A stretch of 27,712 nt of DNA from Chara braunii (lineage: Eukaryota > Streptophyta > Charophyceae > Charales > Characeae), in NCBI GenBank assembly GCA_003427395.1, contig BFEA01000082.1:655766-683477 (forward strand), written 5' to 3'. This document shows positions 19,886 to 27,667 of the stretch, one piece after another. The position numbers and the translations under genes are program-made. The notes beneath the pieces are model-generated. The model was not told where the DNA came from. It saw only the letters and a program-made list of their open reading frames with translations, and did no database searches. Within the stretch, counting starts at the first letter, position 1; the number at the start of each line of letters is the position of its first letter.

Positions 19886-22200
19886 GGCGGCGCACTGCTT
19901 GTGGCCGCCTGACACCGTGATCAAACGATTTCCGAACAATGGTTGTCTTAAGATTTCTTCCCATTTGTCCGGAGTCAGCCGGTCCGATGGCGGGAGCTTC
20001 CTCCATGTGCGTATGAGGCGTAGCCAGTGTTTGTCCGCCGGGTCCCCGTTTCTGTATTTCCTTGGGAGCCTCCAGTGCCTATCTTGCAACCAAATCAACC
20101 GGTCGATCTCAGGCGGGGCTTCTGGGGCCAGGGCCGAAATTTGTGCCAGAGCTAGGGGGGGTCAGGGGGAGGAAGACGAAAAGATAATGTGCTGGATCCA
20201 GCGGAACGTGAGGGCCTGGAGTTGTGTGGCTGGGTCCACAATTCTCAGTCCCCCTCTGGTTTAAGGCTGAATTATTGAGTCCTATGCCACTCGGCTGATC
20301 GCATGGAGGTTGTTACTGTCTCCTCTCCAAAGGAAGGTTGCTAGTTGTTGCTTTAATGCCCTAAGCCCCCTCTCACTCATGGGTCATATAATGGATTTGT
20401 ACCAGAGGGTGGCTAGCACCACATTGTTTATGACCAGGGTCCGCCCAAATATGGAGGTGTGTTTTTTGTTCCATGGTTTGAGTTTGGCGTTTGCGGGTCC
20501 TGCCAACCACTCATCATTGGTCGCCGACTTTCCTTTTGCTGTGATAAGAGCTCCTAGGACTCTGAGAGGGTCGTCTGGGGGAAGCCATGTGATTCTCGGG
20601 TTTTCAGGGGGTCTTCCCCCTTGGTGATGCATCCACCAGCCCACGGTCTTCTGCCCCCAGTTCACTGCCATGTCTGATAAACGACTGAACCGATTCATAA
20701 GTTTTTGAATTTCTTCCATATTCTAGTCGGTGACCTCCAACATGAGGGTGAGATCGTCAGCAAAAAGAGAGCATATTGGTACCGCCTCTTCCGGGATGTT
20801 AGCGAGTTTAATACGGGAGAGGTCTTTATTCTGTCTAAGATTGGCCGAGAGTGCCTCCATTATGACTATAAAGAGATAAGGAGCGATGGGGTCCCCTTGT
20901 CTCACTGACCGATGGAGCTCAAAAGGAGGTGCTATCGACCCATTGACCTGTACGCATGTAGTAGCATTATGATGAAGGATCCTGATCCAACGTCGAAAAA
21001 TGAGACCAACGTTCATCTTTTCCAGGCATTTATCTACAAAATTCCAGTCTACGTGGTCATAGGCCTTTTCAAAGTCAATGAATATGATGGTCGCGTTCGC
21101 TCTGTTCCGTTGGGCCAATTGGACCACTTCATTTACTAAGAGGATATTCTCCTGTATGTTTCTGTCGGTCATGAATCCTGTTTGGGCCGGGTGTATGACG
21201 TCTTCGGGGAAGGCCGCCATGCGGTTTGCCAATGCTTTTGAGAGCATTTTGTATACTACTGTGAATAATGTAATAGGCCTATAATTCCTGATATTCATTT
21301 TGTTGCCTTTTTTGTATAGCAGAGATAGTACACCTTTCCCCACTATTTCCCTCATGTCCCCAGCAGTCCACACTTCCTGATAGTATTCCCATGAGTCCGT
21401 GCTCAGATCCCCCCACACGGTTTCACAAAATTCCTTGGGGAAACCGTCGATGCCGGGTGTTTTTTCTTCCTTCATTTGGAGGAGTGCTGTCTAGATCTCG
21501 TTTTTGGATAGTGCTTCCTCCAACTTTTCTCGCTGCTGCAGGGTGAGGTGTCGATCCAATGGTGTCAAAAATTCTTCTATTTCTTTCGCCCTTCTGTCCT
21601 CTTGTGAGGGCGGGATCTGGGACGTGTAAAGTTGCTTGAAGAAGGTCCTTGTAATCAGTGTGCAATGTGCCGTGTCAGTAGCTATGATGTCCCCGTTATC
21701 CGGGTCGAAGAGTGTTTCAATGACCGTCCGGCGAGCTCGGGCGGTGGCCATGGAGAAAAAATGGGTGTCCATAGTAGCTTCTTGGGTGAATCTAGCCATT
21801 TTTCCCCGGATTCTGATCCCTTGCAATCTATGCAGCGTGTAATGCAGAAGTTGGTCTTTGACATTTTGTAAGGAAGTAGTGAGATGCTGTGAATCTGCCT
21901 GTTGTTCCAGGCTTAGTAGTTCCTTGTGAGTGGACATTTCCTATTGATGTCGCTGAGCTGCTTTGGCTTTGGAGAAGTCCTTACATTTTTTAGCCACGTA
22001 GATTAGTCCATTGTTGAACCATGTTAAGTGTCGAAGAGGTGTTTTTGCTGGTGCCAAAAGAGTCATTCGTGACGAATCATTTGAGTGAAGGTTGAATCGG
22101 TCAGCAGGGAACTGAGAGGTAATCCTTTGTTTTCCCTTTATAAACCCAGTTATAACATCTATCTGTATTTCTTGCTATGGTTGATTGAGTATACTGTCTG
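19886..22200 (-). pseudogene. LINE retrotransposon ORF2: reverse transcriptase and flanking regions
   Basis: L1-like target-primed reverse transcriptase. A single frame runs from about 22200 to 19886 without any frameshift. Landmarks in order: RHLTWFNNGLIYVAKKCKDF; KTPGIDGFPKEFCE (start of the polymerase fingers); NYRPITLFTVVYKMLSKALA; GFMTDRNIQENILLVNEV; IIFIDFEKAYDHVDW (first catalytic Asp); RSVRQGDPIAPYLF; and LFADDLTLML (the YxDD-box equivalent, FADD). Thumb and connection sequence follows (VNWGQKTVGWW, TFLWRGDSNN, TRGGLRIVDPATQLQALTFR). In-frame stops occur at 22175, 21941, 21491, 20723, 20384, 20282, 20261, 20162 and 19883. No endonuclease domain is present, so the 5' end is missing. 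The C-terminal part that should follow is found at 12.4-13.9 kb on the same strand. The element is inactive. Confidence 0.85.
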
Positions 22201-22379
22201 TATCCCTACTTTGACTTTCAATTTGACTTTCAGGACACAAATCGGACTTAATTAAACGAATGTTTATGCGATCACATTTTCAGTTTTGTTGTTTAATTGA
22301 AAGCAGACTGTGAAAAGGGCGTTGCATTGGGGGAAAGGTGGGAGGAAGGTTGTATTGTTTGTGTTTGACTGGGTCAACT

Positions 22380-23120
22380 AAAGGCTGGGAGAGTCTCCAT
22401 AAGATTGGAGGTCAAGTGGTATGTTTACTTTCGACTGCCTGTAGGACCAGACTTGTTCCCATAAAATTGGGTGGTCTGGTTGCTTTGACTTGCAAGGGCT
22501 GCTTGTGCTTGATTTTCAGGGACCAAGCACTTTTTCATAAGATTAGATGGCTTGGTTGCCTTGTTTCTTTGGGTTTTCTTATATTTTGTTAGTTTCTTAA
22601 AGAGAGTTTGGCATGTTCCATAAGATTGGATGACCTTCACTCTCTCTTGTTTTATTCTGAGGGGGAATTCAAACAAAGGGCTGGACAGGTTCCCATACGA
22701 TTGGGTGGTCTGCTCTGGAGCCACGCACATGCTAGAACCAAAAGGATAAATTTGTTTATATAATTTTATTGCTATACTATTTTACCTATGAACTGGCTAG
22801 TCTGACATTTTTTCATAAGATTGGATGGTGTAACTATAACTTATTATCAACTGAAGAGAGTATGAAGTAAGAATAAACTTCAGGTAAGAAAGTATAGGTT
22901 GAACCTTGATCTAAGATGATCGGTTCAGTCGTATGTTAACTTAAAAGATTAAGTGCAGACAATTATATATAACTTGGATACTTAAACAGTTTAGAGCGAC
23001 CAGGTTGGATAGCATAGTCATATGCCTAAAGAAGAGAAAAGTTGCAGTGCCATGTGTTTGTGTATAGTCTATGGTTGAGCTAGACAGGTTCCCATAAGAT
23101 TGGGTGGTCTAGCTTTACGT
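22380..23120. repeat. Array of eight compound hairpins with TAAGAT-type loop
   Basis: The shared core is (T)CCATAAGATTGG(A). An inner stem of about 4 bp encloses a 6-base loop, TAAGAT in most copies. Loops start at 22400, 22462, 22538, 22621, 22696, 22816, 22912 and 23095. In three copies perfect outer arms sit 5 bases upstream and 2 bases downstream of the inner stem: ACCAGAC/GTCTGGT (22446-22480), ACCAAGC/GCTTGGT (22522-22556) and AGCTAGAC/GTCTAGCT (23078-23114). The copy at 22912 has different inner (GATC/GATC) and outer (TGAACC/GGTTCA) arms around the same loop. Other copies pair partially. The arms change together, so folding rather than sequence seems conserved. The function is unknown. 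Confidence 0.75.
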
Positions 23121-23399
23121 CTTATGTGAGTTGGGTATAAGGGATAAATCATTGAAAGATTAAGAACTATTGTTGATCAAAATGACCTTAGGATGGTTAG
23201 AGTACTTACCTTTGTGGTTTGACCTACATGTGGCTGAGTGAGATCCCTACTTAGTTCGAGTTTCAGTTTGATAGGTAGTTGTTTTAGATGCTCGTCACGT
23301 GCTAAAGTTGTAGGAGTTAGTTTCAGTTCTTGCATTTTATGAGCTAAGTTTATTTTACTTAGGTCAATTTCTGTATTTTCTGAGATCTTTTGTTATACT
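23121..23399. other. Spacer between the two hairpin arrays
   Basis: A/T-rich, no gene. A block near 23300 (GCTCGTCACGTGCTAAAG) sits about 130 bp before the first clear unit of the next array and may be a decayed extra unit. Confidence 0.3.
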
Positions 23400-23970
23400 C
23401 GGTTTTGTATAAATCTTGGTAAGTCACTTTCTCTACGAGAAGTGCTACCGAAATTTGTACAAAACCAAGGAGTTGGTCAAACTTATACTTTTTAAAAGTT
23501 CAGTTGTCTAACTTTTATATACGACTTAGTAAAAATTTGGAAAGTCTTCTTTTCTAAAGGGAATGCTGCCCAAATTTTTGCTAATTCAGAGAGTTAGACA
23601 AAATTGAACTTTGGAAAGTCAAATTTATTTCTGGATTTTGAACTTAACTTTGTACAAATTTTGAAAAACTACTTTCAAGTTCTCTACGACGAGCGCTGCC
23701 AAAATTTTTCCAGATCTAACGAATTAGTTAAATTCTGTCTTATTTGACTTGAAGTTTTTGCCTTGAGTTCGTATCTGACTTAGTATAAATCTGGGAAGTC
23801 TCCTTTTCTAAAGGGAGTATTGCCCAAATATTTACAAATTCAGGTAGTTAGACAAAATATGATTTTTGAAAATTAAAGAACATTTCAGTTTTTATATTCG
23901 AGTCAATATAAATTCTGAAAAATACACTTTTTCTACGAGAAGCGCTGCTTAGTTCACAGGAGATAGATTC
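23400..23970. repeat. Five ~125-bp tandem units, alternating A-B-A-B-A, each a hairpin
   Basis: Loop centres are at 23433, 23554, 23684, 23808 and 23933, with spacings 121, 130, 124 and 125. Units 1, 3 and 5 carry a CTACGAG-type centre; units 2 and 4 carry TTTTCTAAAGGGA. Unit 1 (23401-23466) folds into a 66-base hairpin: about 20 outer pairs (GGTTTTGTA with TACAAAACC and onward), then CACTT-CTC with GAG-AAGTG around the loop TAC. Unit 2 pairs AGTAAAAATTTGG with CCAAATTTTTGCT. Units 3 and 4 also pair, more weakly, with several G-T pairs. The array is not coding. A satellite or a cluster of structured RNAs are both possible. Confidence 0.75.
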
Positions 23971-24221
23971 TATTTAGACCGGTGGCGATATTGACAATCC
24001 ATTCCCCTATGAGGGAGATTCTGCAAAAATTAAAAAAATATGTCATTTCTTGTGACACTGGCTTAGGGGTAGATTTAGATCTACTTGGCAGACAGTATTG
24101 AATAAGGATGTGCTATGAAAATTTATTCCCCATATACTGATGATTTACCTTGGACATTGAACTATCTTAAGGTACAGGTCCTTTTGATCGTTTTGATTCA
24201 AGATTTTGACTAGTTTCAGCT
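23971..24221. other. A/T-rich spacer
   Basis: No gene. A short inverted repeat TCCC / GGGA lies around 24003-24016 next to the last hairpin unit. Confidence 0.3.
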
Positions 24222-24238
24222 TGATCCTACAAGGATCA
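24222..24238. repeat. Perfect 7-bp hairpin
   Basis: TGATCCT and AGGATCA around the loop ACA. Confidence 0.8.
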
Positions 24239-24242
24239 TCTT

Positions 24243-24269
24243 CTGTTATCAACTTATCATTGATAACAG
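24243..24269. repeat. Perfect 10-bp hairpin
   Basis: CTGTTATCAA and TTGATAACAG enclose the 7-base loop CTTATCA. It lies 4 bases after the previous hairpin. No T-run follows, so it does not resemble a Pol III terminator context. Confidence 0.85.
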
Positions 24270-24657
24270 GTCGGTTGAGGATTCGTCGGTGTACAACTCA
24301 ACTCCAACCCATTCTCATTACCCAACCTAAAAGGTTTTAGCCTGGTGGTTTTAATTGTTTTATTAAGGTTTTTACCCGGACTTTTATTGAATGACCATTT
24401 AACAAAGGTACTGAGTACTTATTTTGGAAGGTTGGACAAAGATTGGGGTTTGCATAACTAAAGTGAGGGGTACGAGTATAGAGAATCGTTGAATTTGACC
24501 CCGTGTAGTGTGTGGACTTTTGGTTGATTCTTTGATGTGATTGCAGGTATGTTTTGTGATTCGGACTTTGGAAATCGACTGCCGGCGATCATATGCATAT
24601 ATATGGCTGAGAGGAGTCTCACTATGATTGTGAGAAGTGATTTTCACATATTTATTT

Positions 24658-24661
<4 letters not shown>
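24270..24661. other. No gene seen
   Basis: T-rich spacer leading to the (AT)n tract. Nothing recognised. Confidence 0.35.

Positions 24662-24717
<56 letters not shown>
24662..24717. repeat. (TA)n microsatellite, 28 units
   Basis: An uninterrupted TA dinucleotide run of 56 bp. It is prone to cruciform extrusion and length uncertainty. Confidence 0.97.
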
Positions 24718-24718
<1 letters not shown>

Positions 24719-25022
24719 GTACAGACTTATATTGAGTGTTGCATGACCCAAAGAGCCCATGCTTAAGAGCTCAATTGGGGTTGAAATTGAGAAAGGGAAG
24801 GAGACTCTTTTCCTTTATTGTTTTGCTTCTTAAAAGTTTCTTAGTCGGACGTTGGTCCTGGGCCTGGATTCGAGGTCCTTGTCCAGGACAACCCAGGTCC
24901 TAGACACCGCGTGGAAGGGATCACCCCTTGCGCAGAGCCTATTTGCCCTGCCCACCGGGACACTCAACCTAAAGGTCGAAGGTGCCGCAGGGGCCGAACA
25001 ACTGTTCTTTCAGCCGTGCAAT
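24718..25022. other. No gene seen; GC-rich second half
   Basis: From 24850 the composition becomes GC-rich. GTCCTGG (24857-24863) and CCAGGAC (24883-24889) form an inverted pair enclosing GGATTCGAGG, which superficially resembles part of a tRNA but lacks a T-stem. Confidence 0.35.
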
Positions 25023-25048
25023 ATCGTGAAGGGTTCGACCCTCACGAT
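25023..25048. repeat. Hairpin with 10-bp stem
   Basis: ATCGTGAAGGG and CCCTCACGAT pair with one bulged base around the loop TTCGA. The partial arm TTCACGAT occurs again at 25051-25058. Confidence 0.8.
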
Positions 25049-25058
25049 ACTTCACGAT

Positions 25059-25074
25059 CGACACTCGAGTGTCG
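25059..25074. repeat. 16-bp perfect palindrome
   Basis: CGACACTCGAGTGTCG is its own reverse complement. It could be a dimeric protein-binding site or simply a cruciform-prone sequence. It lies about 190 bp upstream of a TATA box. Confidence 0.85.
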
Positions 25075-25224
25075 TAAGCAGTACTCGAATCCACGAGGGA
25101 CCGCTTGATTATGGACACTACATAGTATGTCATCATTGCGACTGCTTGCTTATTCATGCATTGCTAGTCGATATGAGAAGACTCTGTGTCCGCTCAGTTC
25201 TATACTAAGTTTTGCGCGCGTCGT

Positions 25225-25270
25225 CCATCCCATTTTCACCGTCGGAAGGTTATGGGATGGCTATAAAAAG
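25225..25270 (+). promoter_or_regulatory. TATA-box promoter candidate with flanking inverted repeat
   Basis: A TATA box CTATAAAAAG is at 25261-25270. Immediately upstream, CCATCCCA (25225-25232) and TGGGATGG (25253-25260) form an 8-bp inverted repeat that ends one base before the TATA box. Downstream is a GT-rich leader. In the expected eukaryotic layout transcription would start about 25-35 bp after the TATA box, near 25290-25300. The inverted repeat may be a factor-binding site (inference). Confidence 0.5.
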
Positions 25271-25289
25271 GGACTAGGAGTGTTGTTGT

Positions 25290-25858
25290 GTTGTTTGTTT
25301 TGTGTTGTTCCGTATATGTGAGTGTTGTGGTGTAACATGTGGTATGTGGGATGCGTCCTAGTCGACAGACGACGTGTCGCGCTTGGGACTTCAGCCCCCC
25401 AGTGTGTCGATTCGCGTGCGGGTCTGATAGATGCGTGAGACCGCACGTACCCCCTATGCTACATCGAACGAGAAACACCCTCGGCTGGTCCACCTCTATG
25501 ATTGCAATTAATTAACTTTCGTACTGTGGACAGGTAGCTTGGCGAGGATACGCCTACTGAAGGAAGGTGACAGCTCCTTTCGGTGGAGGTAAAGTCGTGC
25601 CTCACGTTGGCCCTATCCTGTCTTAGGGGCTCGCGAGAGGTATGGTTGGCGCACTCAGCCGGGGCGGCTTGCGGAAGCTCCATGTGAAACGTGACGAGGA
25701 TTAGACGAACTCCTACATGACGCGGCCAGGAGGGTCCCACCCTGCGTGGGATCGATGCGCTCAACAGGTGGCATCGTTGCCGAGGACAACGGTTGCCTAC
25801 CGTTGTCGCTAGTGGAACGACATCCGGGTATGAGAAAGTGAGAAAATAGGCATGTAAG
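25290..25858 (+). other. Candidate untranslated leader exon
   Basis: Begins after the TATA box and ends at the consensus donor AAG/GTAAGT at 25858/25859. There is no long ORF in it. It contains a perfect 9-bp hairpin at 25785-25807. It could be the leader of a small gene or the 5' LTR and leader of a retroelement. No second LTR copy is visible in the window. Confidence 0.35.
25785..25807. repeat. Perfect 9-bp hairpin
   Basis: GACAACGGT and ACCGTTGTC around the loop TGCCT, in the candidate leader. Confidence 0.85.
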
Positions 25859-26163
25859 GTAAGTTTTATTCAAGTTAGACATATAAAGCAGATTACGTTA
25901 AACCTTATTTTAAGGGTGAGTCAATATTATGTTTTGTATTTTGATCTGATTGTTTGTCTGACTTGAAAAAGATGCCTGACTTGAAAAAGATGGGGTTAAA
26001 AGTTGGATCCTCATGAGATGTGAGGGAAGCCACGTAGTCTAGGAAAGGCTAGCCTGAGGAGGTAGTTTCAGTTAAGATGGGATCATGAGATGACTGTGTA
26101 GGGAAATGACAGGAGATATGATAGGGTCAGTAACTGAATGAAGTTTCGATTTTTTCTTAGCAG
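25859..26163 (+). other. Candidate spliceosomal intron
   Basis: Donor AAG/GTAAGT at 25859-25864 and acceptor TTTTTTCTTAGCAG/GG ending at 26160 or 26163, giving about 302-305 bp. The interior is A/T-rich compared with the leader before it. Both ends match the eukaryotic consensus well. No transcript evidence is available. Confidence 0.5.
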
Positions 26164-26190
26164 GGAAGTTGAGTTAGAAAATTGGTTAGA

Positions 26191-26304
26191 ATGTCGGGAG
26201 GCCTAGCTGATGGTGCAGGGAAGACCCGGGCAATCGATGATCTAGTCGAAGCCTTGGACAACGTCAGAAAGTGGTGGGATCTCAAAACTACAATGTACCT
26301 ATAG
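26191..26304 (+). CDS. Short ORF of 37 codons after the intron
   Basis: ATG at 26191, stop TAG at 26302-26304, starting 27 bases after the candidate acceptor. It reads MSGGLADGAGKTRAIDDLVE, then ALDNVRKWWDLKTTMYL. The C-terminal half is a plausible amphipathic helix, and GAGKT resembles a short P-loop fragment but lacks a complete GxxxxGK[ST] context. It may be the start of a longer protein that was cut by a stop, for example the start of a gag-like protein, or an independent microprotein. I recognise no family. The TATA box, leader and consensus intron upstream are the main reason to take it seriously. Confidence 0.35.
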   Translation: MSGGLADGAGKTRAIDDLVEALDNVRKWWDLKTTMYL

Positions 26305-26332
26305 CCCAGATGTAGGATCAGACCCTAACGGT

Positions 26333-26348
26333 ATGCTCTCCCGAGCAT
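26333..26348. repeat. 6-bp hairpin
   Basis: ATGCTC and GAGCAT around the loop TCCC. Confidence 0.6.
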
Positions 26349-26412
26349 CACAACCCTCCGCAAAACACGGTAGTAGGAAATGAAAGAAAAAAAACAAGGT
26401 AAAAAAAACAAC

Positions 26413-26465
26413 AACTCTTTGGACGTGAAAGCAGCTAGATACATAACATTGGGTACACGTGAGAA
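26413..26465 (+). repeat. 53-bp direct repeat, first copy
   Basis: Starts AACTCTTTGGACGTGAA. The second copy is at 27157-27209 in the same orientation, 744 bp downstream, with most positions matching. The second copy abuts the right AT-rich core. Confidence 0.75.
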
Positions 26466-26469
26466 TTTG

Positions 26470-26740
26470 CCCTCCTAAGGGGCGTTACAACCCTCAGTAG
26501 TAGCGAAAGTATTGGTCATTAGACACCGCCATGTGGGGTTCAGGTGGTAGGGGGAGGTGCAGTGATTGACCATTGCAGGGCGCTAGCACCGCCGATCTCC
26601 CCCATCGGCAATACCTGCCCACCCCTAATCATCGTTATGAGGTACTGGTACAACCTTGCTTTTGCACCACTTCTGTGATGCCAATCTACCCCGGGTTGGT
26701 TGGTGCTCCCCCGTACTATATATAAACTAGTGAGAGGATA
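26470..26740. other. Structured GC-rich block ending in a TATA-like sequence
   Basis: Several local stems: TGCAGTG / CATTGCA near 26558-26577 (one G-T pair), and CCGAT / ATCGG around a C-rich loop near 26594-26610. TATATATAAAC is at 26717-26727. No ORF. It could be a small structured RNA or a promoter, with no decisive sign for either. Confidence 0.3.
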
Positions 26741-26942
26741 AGATAGATAAAAACTTGCAAGAAGATGAGATAGATGAGAGAAAAATATAGCTTACTTTTC
26801 TATAATAAAAAAAAAAACACCAAAGGTATGTGAGGTGAGAGAAAAATATATGGTCGTCCCCCTATGAGGAGAAGGCAGTCTTTTTTTTTCTAATGAAAAA
26901 AGGATAAAAAAGCTAGGTAGCATGGGTTATCTGATCGGATTA
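26741..26942. other. Purine-rich block with short duplication
   Basis: GAGAGAAAAATATA occurs twice, about 64 bp apart (near 26775 and 26839). No gene seen. Confidence 0.4.
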
Positions 26943-26947
26943 TTTGG

Positions 26948-26976
26948 CCGAATGATCGGAGGGTAGGATCATTCGG
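26948..26976. repeat. Perfect 10-bp hairpin
   Basis: CCGAATGATC and GATCATTCGG around the loop GGAGGGTAG. CGGATTAT flanks it directly on both sides (near 26936 and 26982). Confidence 0.85.
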
Positions 26977-27087
26977 AAATCCGGATTATTAAAAAAAAAC
27001 ACAAAAAAAAACAAAAAAAAAAAAGAAACTAAATAGTGATATTGCGCATGCAAAATACAATAGAACTACGTTCCTATTTTATCGTTG

Positions 27088-27151
27088 TTTTTTTCTAGGT
27101 AGCAAATCCAGTCCTGTCGGATATCCAGATATCCGACTACCTAGAAAAAAA
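27088..27151. repeat. Nested palindrome: 9-bp hairpin inside a 14-15-bp inverted repeat
   Basis: Outer arms are a T7 run plus CTAGGTAG (27088-27102) and CTACCTAG plus A7 (27137-27151). The inner hairpin is GTCGGATAT / ATATCCGAC around CCAG (27116-27137). The two right arms share one base. CTAGGTAGCA also occurs at about 26913. It could be a tiny non-autonomous element; no duplicated target site is evident. Confidence 0.85.
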
Positions 27152-27156
27152 ACATT

Positions 27157-27209
27157 AACTCTTTGGACGTGAAGGCAGCTGGATAAGGAACATTGAGTAC
27201 ATGTAAGAA
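27157..27209 (+). repeat. 53-bp direct repeat, second copy
   Basis: Matches 26413-26465 in the same orientation; see that entry. It starts six bases after the nested palindrome ends. Confidence 0.75.
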
Positions 27210-27258
27210 CGATTTCTTCAAAACGAACATTTTTTATTTTTCGAACAAAATTGAAACT
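27209..27258 (+). repeat. AT-rich inverted-repeat core, right copy
   Basis: 46 of 50 positions match the reverse complement of 1042-1091. The heptamer repeat follows on the outer side, as on the left. Confidence 0.7.
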
Positions 27259-27303
27259 TCATTTTTTTTCACATTTGTTGTGGTTTACGAATAATTCGTG
27301 ACA

Positions 27304-27335
27304 GGGTAAGGGGGTACAGGGGTAAGGGGTGAGAG
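27304..27335. repeat. TAAGGGG-type heptamer repeats, inner block
   Basis: GGTAAGGGGGTACAGGGGTAAGGGG-like units, a few copies, in the opposite orientation to the array at 841-990. Confidence 0.7.
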
Positions 27336-27667
27336 ACAGTTAACAGAGATCCAAAATTTCAACGTTTTTTTAATATTATTTATAAGAAAACCAGAAGATA
27401 TTTTTGACCAAAAATTGCATCTTTCCATAGAGTGTACGCTATATTAACAAAGCATTAAAAAAAAAAAAAAAAAAGGTGAAACAATAAGGCAAAAGTGCAC
27501 TTGAATGAAATTTTGTTTCAACGAATTTTCAGAATTTTCAGCGTTTTTGGAAGTGGTCTTATCAGAGGAAATTCCAATGCTCCAAATGAAACCAAATTTG
27601 GTACACAACAACCTTGAAGTAAGACAAAAACAGGCATCTGAAACTGGGGGTCCCCATTAACCACGTG
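27336..27667. other. A/T-rich spacer with poly(A)18
   Basis: No gene. An A18 tract is at 27457-27474. The rest is A/T-rich repeat-like sequence. Confidence 0.5.

Noticed and set aside
22106-22113. AGGGAACT as target-site duplication of the LINE (also at 11693-11700)
   Set aside because: The LINE reading frame appears to continue past this point to about 22200, and 8 bp over 10 kb is expected by chance.
19886-22200. Stop-codon reassignment or readthrough in the LINE
   Set aside because: All three stop codons appear inside the frame, and other ORFs in the window end normally at TAG, TGA or TAA.
22380-23120. CRISPR array (short repeats with spacers)
   Set aside because: Spacing is irregular (60-280 bp), the repeats differ except in the loop, and the DNA is eukaryotic. 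The signal is paired arms, not identical repeats.
24857-24889. tRNA-like element around GGATTCGAGG
   Set aside because: No T-stem, anticodon arm or acceptor pairing can be drawn on either strand.
27116-27144. Helitron 3' end (hairpin followed by CTAG)
   Set aside because: The hairpin is only a few bases from CTAG, the next base is A rather than T, and the same CTAG lies in a symmetric outer palindrome.
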